Source: Brevibacterium sp. CBA3109
GTDB taxonomy: Bacteria > Actinomycetota > Actinomycetes > Actinomycetales > Brevibacteriaceae
Assembly (NCBI RefSeq): GCF_040256645.1
Contig: NZ_CP158281.1
Coordinates: 3,100,001 to 3,164,000 of the forward strand
DNA length: 64,000 bases
Direction of reading: 5' to 3'
Below are positions 36,442 to 45,355 of this stretch, in pieces. The notes beneath the pieces are model-generated. The model was not told the origin of the DNA, ran no database searches, and saw nothing but the letters and a program-made list of their open reading frames with translations. Each line of letters opens with the position of its first letter. The stretch's first letter is position 1. A program made the translations under genes and the position numbers.

Positions 36442-37437
36442 TCAGCCCTTCGCGATGAGCTCCAAGTTGTCGACGACACGGTTAGAGAAGCCCCACTCGT
36501 TGTCGTACCAAGCGACGACCTTGACCCGCTTGCCCTCGACGCGAGTCAGTGCGGAGTCGAAGATCGAAGACGCGGCCTGGCCGACGATGTCGCTTGAGAC
36601 GACCGGTTCGGTCTCGTACTCGAGGATGCCCTTGAGCTCTCCGTCGGCAGCCGTGCGGTAGGCGTCGAGCACCTCGTCGCGAGTGACCTCACGGGAGACT
36701 GTGGTGTTGATCTCGACGATGGAGCCCACCGGCACGGGGACCCGTATGGCGTCGCCGCTGAGCTTGCCCTCGAGCTGCGGAAGCACGAGGCCGATGGCCT
36801 TGGCAGCCCCTGTCGACGTCGGGATGATGTTCGCCGCGGCGGCGCGGGCACGACGGGGATCCTTGTGTGGCCCGTCCTGAAGGTTCTGGTCACCGGTGTA
36901 GGCGTGGACGGTGGTCATGAAGCCCTGTTCGATGCCGGCCAGGTCGTCGAGGACCTTGGCCAAGGGGGCCAAAGCGTTCGTGGTGCACGACGCGTTCGAA
37001 ATGATGGTGTGTTCGGGCTTGTAGGCTTCGGTGTTCACACCGTAGGCCAGCGTGACGTCTGCACCCTTGGAGGGCGCACTGACGAGGACCTTCTTCGCAC
37101 CGGCGGTGATGTGCGCCCGAGCTTTGTCGGACTTGGTGAAGCGTCCCGTGGATTCCAGGACCACGTCGACGTTCATCTGAGACCAGGGCAGATCTGCAGG
37201 GTTCTTCTCGGCTAGGACCTTGATCGGCTTTCCGTCGATGATGATCTCATCGCCTGAGACCTCGACTGGGAATCCGAAGCGGCCCAGCGTGGTGTCGAAC
37301 TTGAGCAGCCTGGCCAGGTCTTCGACAGGGCCGAGGTCATTGATGGCGACGACCTCCAGGTCACTGCCGCGTTCTTTCAGAGCGCGCAGCGTGCTGCGTC
37401 CGATACGACCGAAACCGTTGATGGCGATGCGAGTCAA
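36442..37437 (-). CDS. gap: glyceraldehyde-3-phosphate dehydrogenase
   Basis: A 331-residue GAPDH. NAD-binding TRIAINGFGRIGRSTLRAL, catalytic Cys in ISNASCTTNALAPLAKVL (residue about 150), and the C-terminal WYDNEWGFSNRVVDNL are intact. The start is TTG 37437, five bases after AAGGAG and giving MTRIAINGFGRIG; longer frames from a GTG or ATG upstream add unrelated residues. It is not in a pgk-tpiA operon, so it may be a second or gluconeogenic GAPDH, but that cannot be settled from this window. Confidence 0.93.
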   Translation of the reverse strand: MTRIAINGFGRIGRSTLRALKERGSDLEVVAINDLGPVEDLARLLKFDTTLGRFGFPVEVSGDEIIIDGKPIKVLAEKNPADLPWSQMNVDVVLESTGRFTKSDKARAHITAGAKKVLVSAPSKGADVTLAYGVNTEAYKPEHTIISNASCTTNALAPLAKVLDDLAGIEQGFMTTVHAYTGDQNLQDGPHKDPRRARAAAANIIPTSTGAAKAIGLVLPQLEGKLSGDAIRVPVPVGSIVEINTTVSREVTRDEVLDAYRTAADGELKGILEYETEPVVSSDIVGQAASSIFDSALTRVEGKRVKVVAWYDNEWGFSNRVVDNLELIAKG

Positions 37438-37631
37438 TGTCACTCCTTGGGAGGGGGTCTGCATGTGGGTACATATCCATAGTCTCGCGTTCAGACGGAA
37501 GACGACAGTGGCCATAGAGACATTCTACGCAAGGTTCTCGCCAGACGTATTGCCAGATGTCGAAAGTATTTGGCCAGCCGTTTAGCAGGGCACCGAAGTA
37601 GTTGAAGAAGCGCGACTTCTCGGCTGGATTC

Positions 37632-38669
37632 TCAGCCGGAGAACGTGTGCCGATATTCGTTGGGAGAGGTCGAGAGGATGCGTTGGAAGTGCATGCGCAG
37701 GTTCGCTCCGGTGCCCAGTCCTACCTGGTCAGCGATCTGCTCGATCCCTAGGTCGCTGTTCTCGAGAAGTTCCCTGGCCAGATCGACACGGGCCCTGAGC
37801 ACCCACTGCATCGGCGTGTATCCGGTGTCGTCGACGAAGCGACGTGAGAACGTGCGAACGGAGACTCCCGCGTTTGCTGCGAGGTCCGTCAGTGTCAGTG
37901 ATTCGCCGAGGTGCTGCAGGGCCCATTCCCGGGTGTCGGCGAAGACCTCGCCGAGGGGATCGGGGACGCTGCGCGGCACATATTGGGCCTGCCCTGCACT
38001 GCGGTAGGCGGCCGCAACCAACCGGCGGGCGACTTGGTTGGACAGTCCCACTCCGTGGTCGCGGCGGATGAGGTGGAGGCAGAGATCGATCGCAGAGGCT
38101 GCTCCCGCCGAGGTCAGCAGGGCTCCTTCATCAATGAACAGGACGTTCTCGTCGACCTCGATCGAGGGATAGCGTCGGGCCAGTTCCTTCGCTGTCGACC
38201 AGTGGGTCGTGGCTCGCCGTCCCGCGAGCAGACCGGTGCGTGCCAGGACGAAGGTACCGGTCGAGATCGCAGCGATCCGGGCGCCGCGTTCGAACGCAGA
38301 GAGCAGAGCACCGAAAACGGCTGCTGATGGCTCATCATCGACGACTGAGGTGGCACCGGGGATGACGATCGTGTCTGCCGATTCCAGCGCGTCGAGTCCG
38401 ACATCGATGCAGTAGGAGAGACCGTCGGCTCCGGTGACCATTCCCGGGGCGTCCCCGCAGATGTCAACCGAGTACGGCCAGGTTCCACCGGGGAGGATGC
38501 CGCTCGGGTTCACCGATGCGGTGGGGCTGACCGCATTGGAGCCGCGGCCGAAGACCTGGACCGGGACTCCGAGATCAATGGCAGACACCCCGTCCAGAGC
38601 CAGCACGAGAATTCGGTGAGTCTGCAGGCGGGGTGTTCTGCGCAGTGAGGTTCGGGAGTCATCAGTCAT
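37632..38669 (-). CDS. GlxA-type AraC-family regulator
   Basis: A 345-residue regulator with a DJ-1/PfpI-like N-terminal domain (RILVLALDGVSAIDLGVPVQVF; residues 18-195) and a C-terminal AraC helix-turn-helix pair (LTDLAANAGVSVRTFSRRF and IEQIADQVGLGTGANLRMHF). The usual nucleophile-elbow Cys of DJ-1 reads AAISTGTFVLA here, so the N-terminal domain is a sensor rather than an enzyme. It is downstream of the AhpD-like gene on the same strand. Confidence 0.88.
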   Translation of the reverse strand: MTDDSRTSLRRTPRLQTHRILVLALDGVSAIDLGVPVQVFGRGSNAVSPTASVNPSGILPGGTWPYSVDICGDAPGMVTGADGLSYCIDVGLDALESADTIVIPGATSVVDDEPSAAVFGALLSAFERGARIAAISTGTFVLARTGLLAGRRATTHWSTAKELARRYPSIEVDENVLFIDEGALLTSAGAASAIDLCLHLIRRDHGVGLSNQVARRLVAAAYRSAGQAQYVPRSVPDPLGEVFADTREWALQHLGESLTLTDLAANAGVSVRTFSRRFVDDTGYTPMQWVLRARVDLARELLENSDLGIEQIADQVGLGTGANLRMHFQRILSTSPNEYRHTFSG

Positions 38670-38762
38670 GATTGCTCTTCAGTCTAGGCAATCAACTCGC
38701 CAAGGCCATCAGCGAGTTCGAGCATTCGAGGACCAGATCCGACTCCCGAGTCCAACTCAACA

Positions 38763-38816
38763 GTGGTTGTGGACTCAGCTGTGGTCGTGGACTCAGCTGT
38801 GGTCGTGGACTCCGGT
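38763..38816 (-). repeat. 18-bp tandem repeat, three copies, at the end of the AhpD-like gene
   Basis: Three 18-bp copies of GTGGTCGTGGACTCAGCT, with small differences at both ends, lie at 38763-38780, 38781-38798 and 38799-38816. The AhpD-like reading frame enters the right-hand copy and stops in the middle one. Confidence 0.9.
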
Positions 38817-39137
38817 GAGCTTGAAGCCGAGGCGTCCGTGAGCGAATGCGCCCCCGGCCCGAATCGCCGAGGCGGTCCATGCGGTCTCTGCCAGCTCGGT
38901 CTCCGAGGCGCCGGCTTTGACCGCTGCGTTCGAGTGTGCATCGATGCAGTAGGCGCACTGGGTTGTCAGTCCGACGGCATAGGCGATGAGCTCACGGTAC
39001 TTCAGCGGGATCTCACGCCCATCCTCGGCGAAGACGGCATTGTTGAAATCGCCGAAGGCCTTGAGGATGTCCGGGGTGGTCTCCTTATAGGCCTTGTCGT
39101 ATTTTCCATCGCCTTCGCGATCGAAGAAATCAGTCAT
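38793..39137 (-). CDS. AhpD-like carboxymuconolactone decarboxylase-family protein
   Basis: A 114-residue CMD/AhpD-fold protein. It has the redox motif QCAYCIDAHSNAA (CxxC then His) and KYRELIAYAVGLTTQ before it, so a small alkylhydroperoxidase-type thiol protein is likely. The last residues (VHDHS) are encoded by the 18-bp tandem repeat, so the C-terminus may have been altered by repeat slippage. ATG 39137 follows AGGAGG. Confidence 0.85.
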   Translation of the reverse strand: MTDFFDREGDGKYDKAYKETTPDILKAFGDFNNAVFAEDGREIPLKYRELIAYAVGLTTQCAYCIDAHSNAAVKAGASETELAETAWTASAIRAGGAFAHGRLGFKLTGVHDHS

Positions 39138-39250
39138 GGTGCGCTACCTCCTGGGATCGAAATCGTTCCAAGTCATGACGCTACTGCCAGAGGCAAGGGG
39201 ATGCATCCGTTTTCGTCATACGAGGACGGACACCGGGACATGAACGCCGG

Positions 39251-40948
39251 TCAGAAGATGCCGGGCTGAGCCGCGAATGGCTGCGGAGCGATGCTTGGTG
39301 CGGCAGCAGCCGGCGCGGCGACGTTCGGAATGATGGTGCCTGCTGCGGCAGCGCTGGGAACTGCAGCGTTCGGAGCTGCGGCGTTCGGAGCTGCGGCGGC
39401 GGGAGCGGCTGCAGCGTTCGAAGCTGCGGCAGCATCTGAGACTGCCGGCGGCACAGTCTGGGATCCCTCCGTCCGGGGAACCGCCTCGGCGATGGCCTCG
39501 AACATGGCCAGGGTGCCGTGCTGGTGGGCCAGGCTCACCGGCTGCGGATCGCTGGAGAGCTTGACGCCCACGGTCTGGGTGGCGCGGTCGATGTAGAGCA
39601 TCTGGCCGTGGATGCCGATGCCGATGACCACGTCACGGCTGGCCGAGGGCACCCAGAACTGGCTGCGGTACATCCCACCCGGGTAGGACCGTCCGGAGGG
39701 AGAGTCGGCGAAGACCTGGGCGGAATCGGCCGCACCGGTGAAGATGTCATCGATCCACTGACCCGACAGGACACGCTCCCCCTCTGCTGTGGTGCCGCCT
39801 CGGGCGATCATCTCACCGAACCGGGCCAGGTCGCGCAGAGTGCTGCTGATGGCGCCGTCGGCAATCGACCCGCCCCAGCGGTCCTGGCAGACCTGGGCGG
39901 CATGGGCGGCCCCGATCTTCGACCATACGTATTCGCTGGCGATGACGGAGAAGGGCTGCCCGACGACGGATTCGCAGATCCAGGCCAGGACGTCGGTCTC
40001 GCAGCTGCGGTAGACGAAGGGACCACCGTGCTTGCGCTCGCTGCTCAGACCCATGAGGAAGTTCTTGATCCCGTGCGCCGAGGTGGCTGTCCGCGGCGCG
40101 AAATCGACCGCTTCGAACAGGGCCCGGATCTCGGATCCCTCCTTGAGGTATTCCTCCGAGAATTTGATGCCCGATCGCATGTCGAGGAGATCGCGGATCG
40201 TCGCCCCGGCGTAACCGCTCTTGGACAGTGCGGGAACGCGCGTGGTGACCAGATCGTCCGGTGAGAGCAGGTCGGCATCGGTGAGAGCGCCGACGACTGC
40301 GGAGACGATGGACTTGCTGATCGAGAACAGCATGTGCCGGCGGGCCGGTTTCATCGGCCAGGCGTACTCCTCCGCCAGAGCCACCCCATCGCGAGTGACG
40401 AGCCAGGCGTCGGTGAAGGTGTTGGCCAGGACATCTCCGACGGTCGACCAACTCTCGTTCGCACCGGACCACTTCTCACGGTCGATGGGCAGAGGGCGGA
40501 AATCGTTCTCTTCGGTCACGAGGTCGCGAACCGAGCCGATGCCGCGCGGAATGCCGCTCACAGGGAAGAGCTCTTCCATCCGAGTCAATGAGAACGCGAA
40601 GTACTCCGGCCATTTCCACGAGTCCAGGTCGATGCGTTCGAGAATCGCCTCGGAGGGGTCAACGATGGCGTCTTCGCTCGCCGAGGTGAGATCCCCGGCA
40701 CGCGGCAGCGGCAGCACGTCACTTGGAGGTTCGGCTCCATCTGTGGGCAGTTCGGCTGGATCCGCTGGGGGCTGGGTGGAACCGTCTTGGAGTTCGACTC
40801 CAGCGGCCCGGGGTTCGCCCGGGTCGGCCTGGTCACCAGTCTGCTGGGACTGCGTTGCAATGCCTTTGGTGTTTCCCGAGAGTGCGCCGACGCGGCGTAC
40901 GCCTGATTCGTCGACAGAACCGGGCAGGGTCTTGTCCCAATCTGCCAT
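39251..40948 (-). CDS. class C beta-lactamase-like serine hydrolase with Ala/Pro repeat tail
   Basis: A 565-residue serine hydrolase of the beta-lactamase class C / 6-aminohexanoate-dimer hydrolase type. The core (about 125-490) has the nucleophile motif MLFSISKSIVSAVVGAL (SxxK) and a Tyr in FVYRSCETDVLAWI at the second motif. The first 90 residues are polar and Pro/Glu-rich, and the last 90 are Ala/Pro/Asn repeats (APNAAAPNAAVP). No signal peptide is visible, so it is probably cytoplasmic. ATG start at 40948. Substrate unknown; esterase, amidase or peptidase are possible. Confidence 0.82.
   Translation of the reverse strand: MADWDKTLPGSVDESGVRRVGALSGNTKGIATQSQQTGDQADPGEPRAAGVELQDGSTQPPADPAELPTDGAEPPSDVLPLPRAGDLTSASEDAIVDPSEAILERIDLDSWKWPEYFAFSLTRMEELFPVSGIPRGIGSVRDLVTEENDFRPLPIDREKWSGANESWSTVGDVLANTFTDAWLVTRDGVALAEEYAWPMKPARRHMLFSISKSIVSAVVGALTDADLLSPDDLVTTRVPALSKSGYAGATIRDLLDMRSGIKFSEEYLKEGSEIRALFEAVDFAPRTATSAHGIKNFLMGLSSERKHGGPFVYRSCETDVLAWICESVVGQPFSVIASEYVWSKIGAAHAAQVCQDRWGGSIADGAISSTLRDLARFGEMIARGGTTAEGERVLSGQWIDDIFTGAADSAQVFADSPSGRSYPGGMYRSQFWVPSASRDVVIGIGIHGQMLYIDRATQTVGVKLSSDPQPVSLAHQHGTLAMFEAIAEAVPRTEGSQTVPPAVSDAAAASNAAAAPAAAAPNAAAPNAAVPSAAAAGTIIPNVAAPAAAAPSIAPQPFAAQPGIF
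39366..39395 (-). repeat. 15-bp repeats inside the serine hydrolase tail
   Basis: Two perfect copies of GCGTTCGGAGCTGCG, inside a longer degenerate stretch (39290-39445), encode the Ala-Pro-Asn-Ala-Ala units of the C-terminal tail. Confidence 0.8.
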
Positions 40949-41261
40949 AGTCCGCCTCCACCCGTCTCGATCTGCATGGTCTGCCGATCTGCATGGAAGA
41001 GCCTACCTGCAGGAGAGGAACCGGCACAGTCGAGTTCGCATTCCAGAGCACAATCCGAACCACATCGCGTCGGGTGACAAGCCTACCACCAGGCCCGTCA
41101 TCGCAATCGGTTACTTATCAGTTATTCAAGTTACATCATGGCGATGGCGGCTCGTTCCCTACGTGGCGGACGTGCAAGTCTCGAGCTTGGCCTATGGCTC
41201 TTCTGGCGGTCCCACCTCTACCCTGGGAACGAACGAACATCTCAGCGAGGAGAATTCGACA
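40949..41261. other. 313-bp divergent intergenic region
   Basis: It lies between the serine hydrolase (minus) and the SRPBCC gene (plus) and holds no gene. GATCTGCATGG occurs twice (40969, 40986), and an AT-rich patch at 41108-41137 is the likely promoter zone. GAGGAGA near 41247 is the ribosome site of the next gene. Confidence 0.5.
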
Positions 41262-41846
41262 ATGCTGACGAGCGCTCATGTGGATCGCCCTGCCGACGTT
41301 CTGACCATCGAGTGGTCGCTCCCCCATGCCCAGTCTTCGGCGTGGAGGCATCTTACGGATGCTGAGACGGTGCACGAATGGCTGGGGCAGCCCAAAACGT
41401 TCGATGCTCGGGTCGGCGGCGAGATCATCGTCGATCATGACGATGGGTACCTCTGCCGCTCCAATGTTCTGTCCGCGACCCACGACGACGGCCCCTCTCA
41501 CACCAGCACCGCGGAGCTGTCATGGGAGTTTCCCGATGATCCCCCAAGCCGCCTGTCTCTGCGCACTTTCGACACCAATGATCGCGCCGGAAATACCGGC
41601 AACAACACAGCATCGACGCTGGTCCTCCAACACTCTGGTCTCGGAGAGCTCATCGACTCATACCTGACCGGCTGGCTGACCCACCTCACCTACTTCGAAG
41701 CCTCACTGTCAGGAGCACCGCTTCCTCCCAGCCAGTTCTGGCCTCTCTTCGCGACGTTCGAACAGCTGCGTGCACCAGCAGATGACGGCCACCTACCTCG
41801 ACTGCAGACAGACAGCCTCACCAAGCCGTCAGGCCTCGACCACTGA
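41262..41846 (+). CDS. SRPBCC (AHSA1/START-like) protein
   Basis: A 194-residue protein with the AHSA1/START-like pattern: LTIEWSLPHAQSSAWRHLTDAETVHEWLGQP, FDARVGGEIIVDHDDG and, near the end, HSGLGELIDSYLTGWLTHLTYFEASL. Such proteins bind hydrophobic ligands or act as activators and stress proteins. The ATG at 41262 follows GAGGAGA. The last six codons overlap the convergent lipoprotein gene by 18 bp. No ArsR regulator, a common partner, is next to it. Confidence 0.78.
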   Translation: MLTSAHVDRPADVLTIEWSLPHAQSSAWRHLTDAETVHEWLGQPKTFDARVGGEIIVDHDDGYLCRSNVLSATHDDGPSHTSTAELSWEFPDDPPSRLSLRTFDTNDRAGNTGNNTASTLVLQHSGLGELIDSYLTGWLTHLTYFEASLSGAPLPPSQFWPLFATFEQLRAPADDGHLPRLQTDSLTKPSGLDH

Positions 41847-43307
41847 CCACATCGTTGTCGACTCCTCGTCGGCCACAAGTGCAACACGCTGTCCAGAGCT
41901 CAGCCGAGCATACTCGCTGGCGGGATGATCGTCGACGAGTTTGCCCGTTTCAGATTCGTAGAAACTCGTCTTCTTGCTATCGGTGACGATGACGAGGTCG
42001 AGCTCCGGAAGCACTCCTTGCCCGCCCCAGGGCATATCGCTTGTGGTGTCGCCTGCCTTCCAGACGGTCTTTCCCGTCTCCGCGTTCAACGCCATGATGC
42101 CCGATTCGTTCCCCGGCACGACCAGCAGAGTTCCATCTTTGGTGTCGACCGGAAAATATTGCGGTGTCCCGTAGGTCCCGATCGATTCCAGCGCCATTTC
42201 GGGGGCATCCGCGGACCATCCCTGTGGTGATCCATCCGAGCCTTGGTATTTGACCGCCGAGGCGAACAGCTGGGGTTGGATGCATGCGGGCTCGCCATCC
42301 GGAGTGAAGACCAGATCTGTCGCACAGACTGAGTCGAAGGTGTCCTCCATTGTGAGGCCCTGTAGTTCGTCGATACCGTCGAACGTCGCTGCATCTGAGT
42401 CGGGAAGTTCGCTGGGAAGCGTCAGCTTCGCCACCCTGGTTACCATCGAACTGTACGGATCATCCGGGTCCTCCGAACCGTAGACGTAGAGCAGTGACGT
42501 CGGGTCGGACGTTGGAAATACGTCGTAGTAGTCGACTCCGGTGTCGTCGTTGGAGCGTGCCGAGGTGATGGGGACGCTCGTGTGCCGACCAGTGTCCAGC
42601 GCAATTCGGGTGATCATCGATTCGTCTCCGTCCTGCCAGGACACGATGCCGTACCGCCGATCGGGCGACACATGGATCGGGGTGCCTCCGAAGGTCTTCC
42701 CCTCAGGTCCAGTCGACAGCGACGGCCATGCTTCTTCGCCTGTTGCAGGATCGAGGGCGAATACAAATGCGTTCCCGTTCTCCGAGGTCGGCTCGCAACC
42801 ATCGTCTTCGAGCACTCCTTGGTATGCAAGGATGATCAGGTCATCGTCGCTGAGGATGGGGCTGGTTCCTGTCGTCTGTGAGGCGAATCCCTGTGCCGGG
42901 TGACAGACGTTCGGTGATTCCGGGATCTGGAATGACCAAGCTTCGCTGCCATCGTCCCAGGAGTATGCTGTGGTTTCGCCCGATTGGTCGTTGATGACCA
43001 CGTTCTCTCCTACGGAGTAGGCCTGGGCACCGCCGCCCAGGTCGTCATTGAGCTGGGCATCAATACTCCACAGTTCATCGCCGGCGAAGTCGATCGCGCG
43101 CAGCTTTTCCGCAGACCAGTCAGTGACAAGCGCATGTCCGGCTCCATCGTCGACGACCAGGGTCGCGTGGTAGTCGAGTGCGATCGGGTCGGCGAGCGTG
43201 GGAGCTGTCTCAGGAGACGGCGCCTCTTCTTCCTGCGGTGGTGCGGCGTTGCACCCGCTGAGGACCAGCAGCAACGTCACCACTGCGAAGGCTGATTTCC
43301 ACTTCAT
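41829..43307 (-). CDS. lipoprotein with PQQ-like beta-propeller
   Basis: A 492-residue exported lipoprotein. The signal peptide ends LLLVLSGC (lipidated Cys about 19), followed by a Pro/Glu-rich linker. The rest has repeated PQQ-like blades, for example DFAGDELWSIDAQL, ALDPATGEEAWPSL and ALNAETGKTVWKAG. It is probably an envelope protein of unknown ligand. PQQ binding itself cannot be claimed. Its gene overlaps the convergent SRPBCC gene by 18 bp. Confidence 0.82.
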   Translation of the reverse strand: MKWKSAFAVVTLLLVLSGCNAAPPQEEEAPSPETAPTLADPIALDYHATLVVDDGAGHALVTDWSAEKLRAIDFAGDELWSIDAQLNDDLGGGAQAYSVGENVVINDQSGETTAYSWDDGSEAWSFQIPESPNVCHPAQGFASQTTGTSPILSDDDLIILAYQGVLEDDGCEPTSENGNAFVFALDPATGEEAWPSLSTGPEGKTFGGTPIHVSPDRRYGIVSWQDGDESMITRIALDTGRHTSVPITSARSNDDTGVDYYDVFPTSDPTSLLYVYGSEDPDDPYSSMVTRVAKLTLPSELPDSDAATFDGIDELQGLTMEDTFDSVCATDLVFTPDGEPACIQPQLFASAVKYQGSDGSPQGWSADAPEMALESIGTYGTPQYFPVDTKDGTLLVVPGNESGIMALNAETGKTVWKAGDTTSDMPWGGQGVLPELDLVIVTDSKKTSFYESETGKLVDDHPASEYARLSSGQRVALVADEESTTMWSVVEA

Positions 43308-43374
43308 CGTTCGGTTCTCCAGGTCATGTCCTGATCATATGTCGCGGCGCGCGGCTTCAGCCCCAGTCGGGGAA

Positions 43375-44643
43375 TCAGAGAAGGACGAACCCGATCAGCC
43401 CGGCGGCGATGACGGCGGCCCATGCCGGCAGCTTCCACTTCACCTGGGCGATGAAGACTGCGACCGCCAGCGCCAGCGTGGCAGGTGACGTGATGCCCTG
43501 GGTGAATACCGGGTCATAGAGGGCGGCTGCGAGTATGCCCACAACGGCAGCGTTGACCCCCATCAGCGCCCGCCTCACCAACGGTGCGCGACGAAGACGC
43601 TCCCAGAAAGGCAGAGCAGCGATGACCAGGAGAGCTGCCGGCAGGAAGATCGCCACCAAGGCGATGCCGGCGCCGACCAGCCCCGTCGGGCCTGATGTTA
43701 TCGAGGCCCCGAGGAACGCTGCGAATGTGAACAGCGGTCCCGGCACCGCCTGTGCAGCGCCGTACCCGGCAAGAAACGAATCGTGTCCCACGAGACCGGT
43801 CGCGACCGTCTCTGCCTCCAGCAGAGGCAGCACGACGTGACCGCCGCCGAAGACGAGCGCGCCCGCGCGGTAGAAGACGTCGACCAAGCGCAGACTCGTA
43901 TCTCCGGTCGCTGCAGTCAGGATCGGCAGCGCCACCAGCAGCAGCACGAAGGCGGTCAGCGCGGCGACACTGACCCGACGGGAGATGCGCACTGCGAAGT
44001 CCTGTCGCACGTTGTCCCCACCGGGCCGTCCACTCGCATCCGAATTCTGACCGCCAGCCTCTCCAACGGCTTCCCCACGCAGCCAGACCAGTCCGATGAC
44101 ACCTCCCAACGCAATCGCCGCAACCTGCACGAATGGGTTCGGGATCAGCAGGATGATGATCATCGCGGCCCCGGCGATGGTGGCGCGTTTGGCATCCGGG
44201 GTGAGGTTCTTCGCCATCCCCAGCACCGCCTGAGCGACCACGGCGACCGCGGCGGCCTTCAGCCCATACAGCCAACCCAGGCCTGTGTCACCATCGAGAG
44301 AGGCGATGCCGAAGGCGAAGGCGACCATCACGATGGCCGAAGGCATGGTGAAGGCGAACCAGGCAGCCAGCAGACCGCCGATGCCTGCCCGTTGCAGTCC
44401 GATCGCGATGCCCACCTGGCTTGAGGCGGGTCCAGGCAGAAACTGGCACAGTGCCACGAGGTCCGCGTAGGCCCCGTCGGAGAACCACTTCCGACGGGCG
44501 ACGAAGGTCTCACGGAAAAACCCGAGATGCGCGACCGGGCCACCGAACGAGGTCACGCCAAGACGCAGGAACGCCCAGAACACTTCCGCGATCGTGCCGG
44601 GATGCCTGCGCTCATTCCCCACGTCTGCCATCACTTCGCCCAT
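43375..44643 (-). CDS. chrA: chromate transporter ChrA
   Basis: A 422-residue long-chain ChrA with two CHR domains. The first has FLRLGVTSFGGPVAHLGFF and LCQFLPGPASSQVGIAIG; the second repeats the motif as ALVFGGGHVVLPLLEAE and AAQAVPGPLFTFAAFLG. ChrA exports chromate in exchange for or along the proton gradient. Several starts are possible (ATG 44652, 44643, 44631); none has a strong ribosome site, and I used 44643. It stands alone downstream of the two-component genes. Confidence 0.9.
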   Translation of the reverse strand: MGEVMADVGNERRHPGTIAEVFWAFLRLGVTSFGGPVAHLGFFRETFVARRKWFSDGAYADLVALCQFLPGPASSQVGIAIGLQRAGIGGLLAAWFAFTMPSAIVMVAFAFGIASLDGDTGLGWLYGLKAAAVAVVAQAVLGMAKNLTPDAKRATIAGAAMIIILLIPNPFVQVAAIALGGVIGLVWLRGEAVGEAGGQNSDASGRPGGDNVRQDFAVRISRRVSVAALTAFVLLLVALPILTAATGDTSLRLVDVFYRAGALVFGGGHVVLPLLEAETVATGLVGHDSFLAGYGAAQAVPGPLFTFAAFLGASITSGPTGLVGAGIALVAIFLPAALLVIAALPFWERLRRAPLVRRALMGVNAAVVGILAAALYDPVFTQGITSPATLALAVAVFIAQVKWKLPAWAAVIAAGLIGFVLL

Positions 44644-44734
44644 ACTCACCATTCTGGTGGCAGCGGCTCCGGCAGACCGGCATCGCGACAGAGAACATCG
44701 ATGAATTTCAGGCCAACTCTCGCCCTGCCAGCAG

Positions 44735-45355
44735 CTACACCAGCCCCTGGTCCTCGGCGACGCGGATAGCACGCGATCGAGAGTCGACGCCGAGCTTGGT
44801 GAACACGTTGACCAGGTGACTCTTCACGGTCGCTTCGGTGACGAAGAGCTCCTGGGCAATCTGCGCATTCGAGGCACCGGTGGCCAGCAGCTTCACCACG
44901 TCGCGTTCCCTTCGGGTCAGTTTCGGGCCGGGATTGCGCATCGCGGCGACGACCTTCGATGAGATCTCGGGCGGCAGGTAGGTCTCACCGCGTGAGGCCT
45001 TCTCAATCGCGGTCGAGATGTCCTCGGGGTTGATGTCCTTGAGCAGATAGCCGGCCGCGCCCGCATTGAGGGCGGCAACGATCTCAGCATCGTTGTCGAA
45101 GGTCGTGAGGATGAGAACTGCGGGCTTCTTCGGTCGCGCATTCAGCCGCTTCGTCACCTCGATGCCGTCGATGCCCTCCCCCAGACGCAGATCGCACATC
45201 ACCACATCGGGTTCGAGCTCATCGACCACGGCCAGCGCTTCTTCGCCGCTGCTGGCCTCCCCGACGACGGTGATGTGGTCGGGAGCGTCGATGACGGACC
45301 GCAGGCCCGCCCGCACCACCGGGTGGTCATCGACGAGGATCACTCGAATCGTCAT
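44735..45355 (-). CDS. LuxR-type response regulator
   Basis: A 206-residue NarL/LuxR-type regulator. The receiver has VILVDDHPVVRAGL, the phospho-acceptor Asp in VVMCDLRLGEG, Thr in LILTTFD and Lys in YLLKDI. The C-terminal helix-turn-helix is LTRRERDVVKLLATGASNAQIAQELF. It overlaps the sensor kinase gene by ATGA, so the pair is a two-component system. The MMPL gene is upstream on the same strand. Confidence 0.94.
   Translation of the reverse strand: MTIRVILVDDHPVVRAGLRSVIDAPDHITVVGEASSGEEALAVVDELEPDVVMCDLRLGEGIDGIEVTKRLNARPKKPAVLILTTFDNDAEIVAALNAGAAGYLLKDINPEDISTAIEKASRGETYLPPEISSKVVAAMRNPGPKLTRRERDVVKLLATGASNAQIAQELFVTEATVKSHLVNVFTKLGVDSRSRAIRVAEDQGLV

Noticed and set aside
38684-38941. 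Ser/Thr-rich repeat protein (ESTTTAESTTTAES)
   Set aside because: It comes from reading the 18-bp tandem repeat in another frame, overlapping the AhpD-like gene whose CxxC motif is intact.
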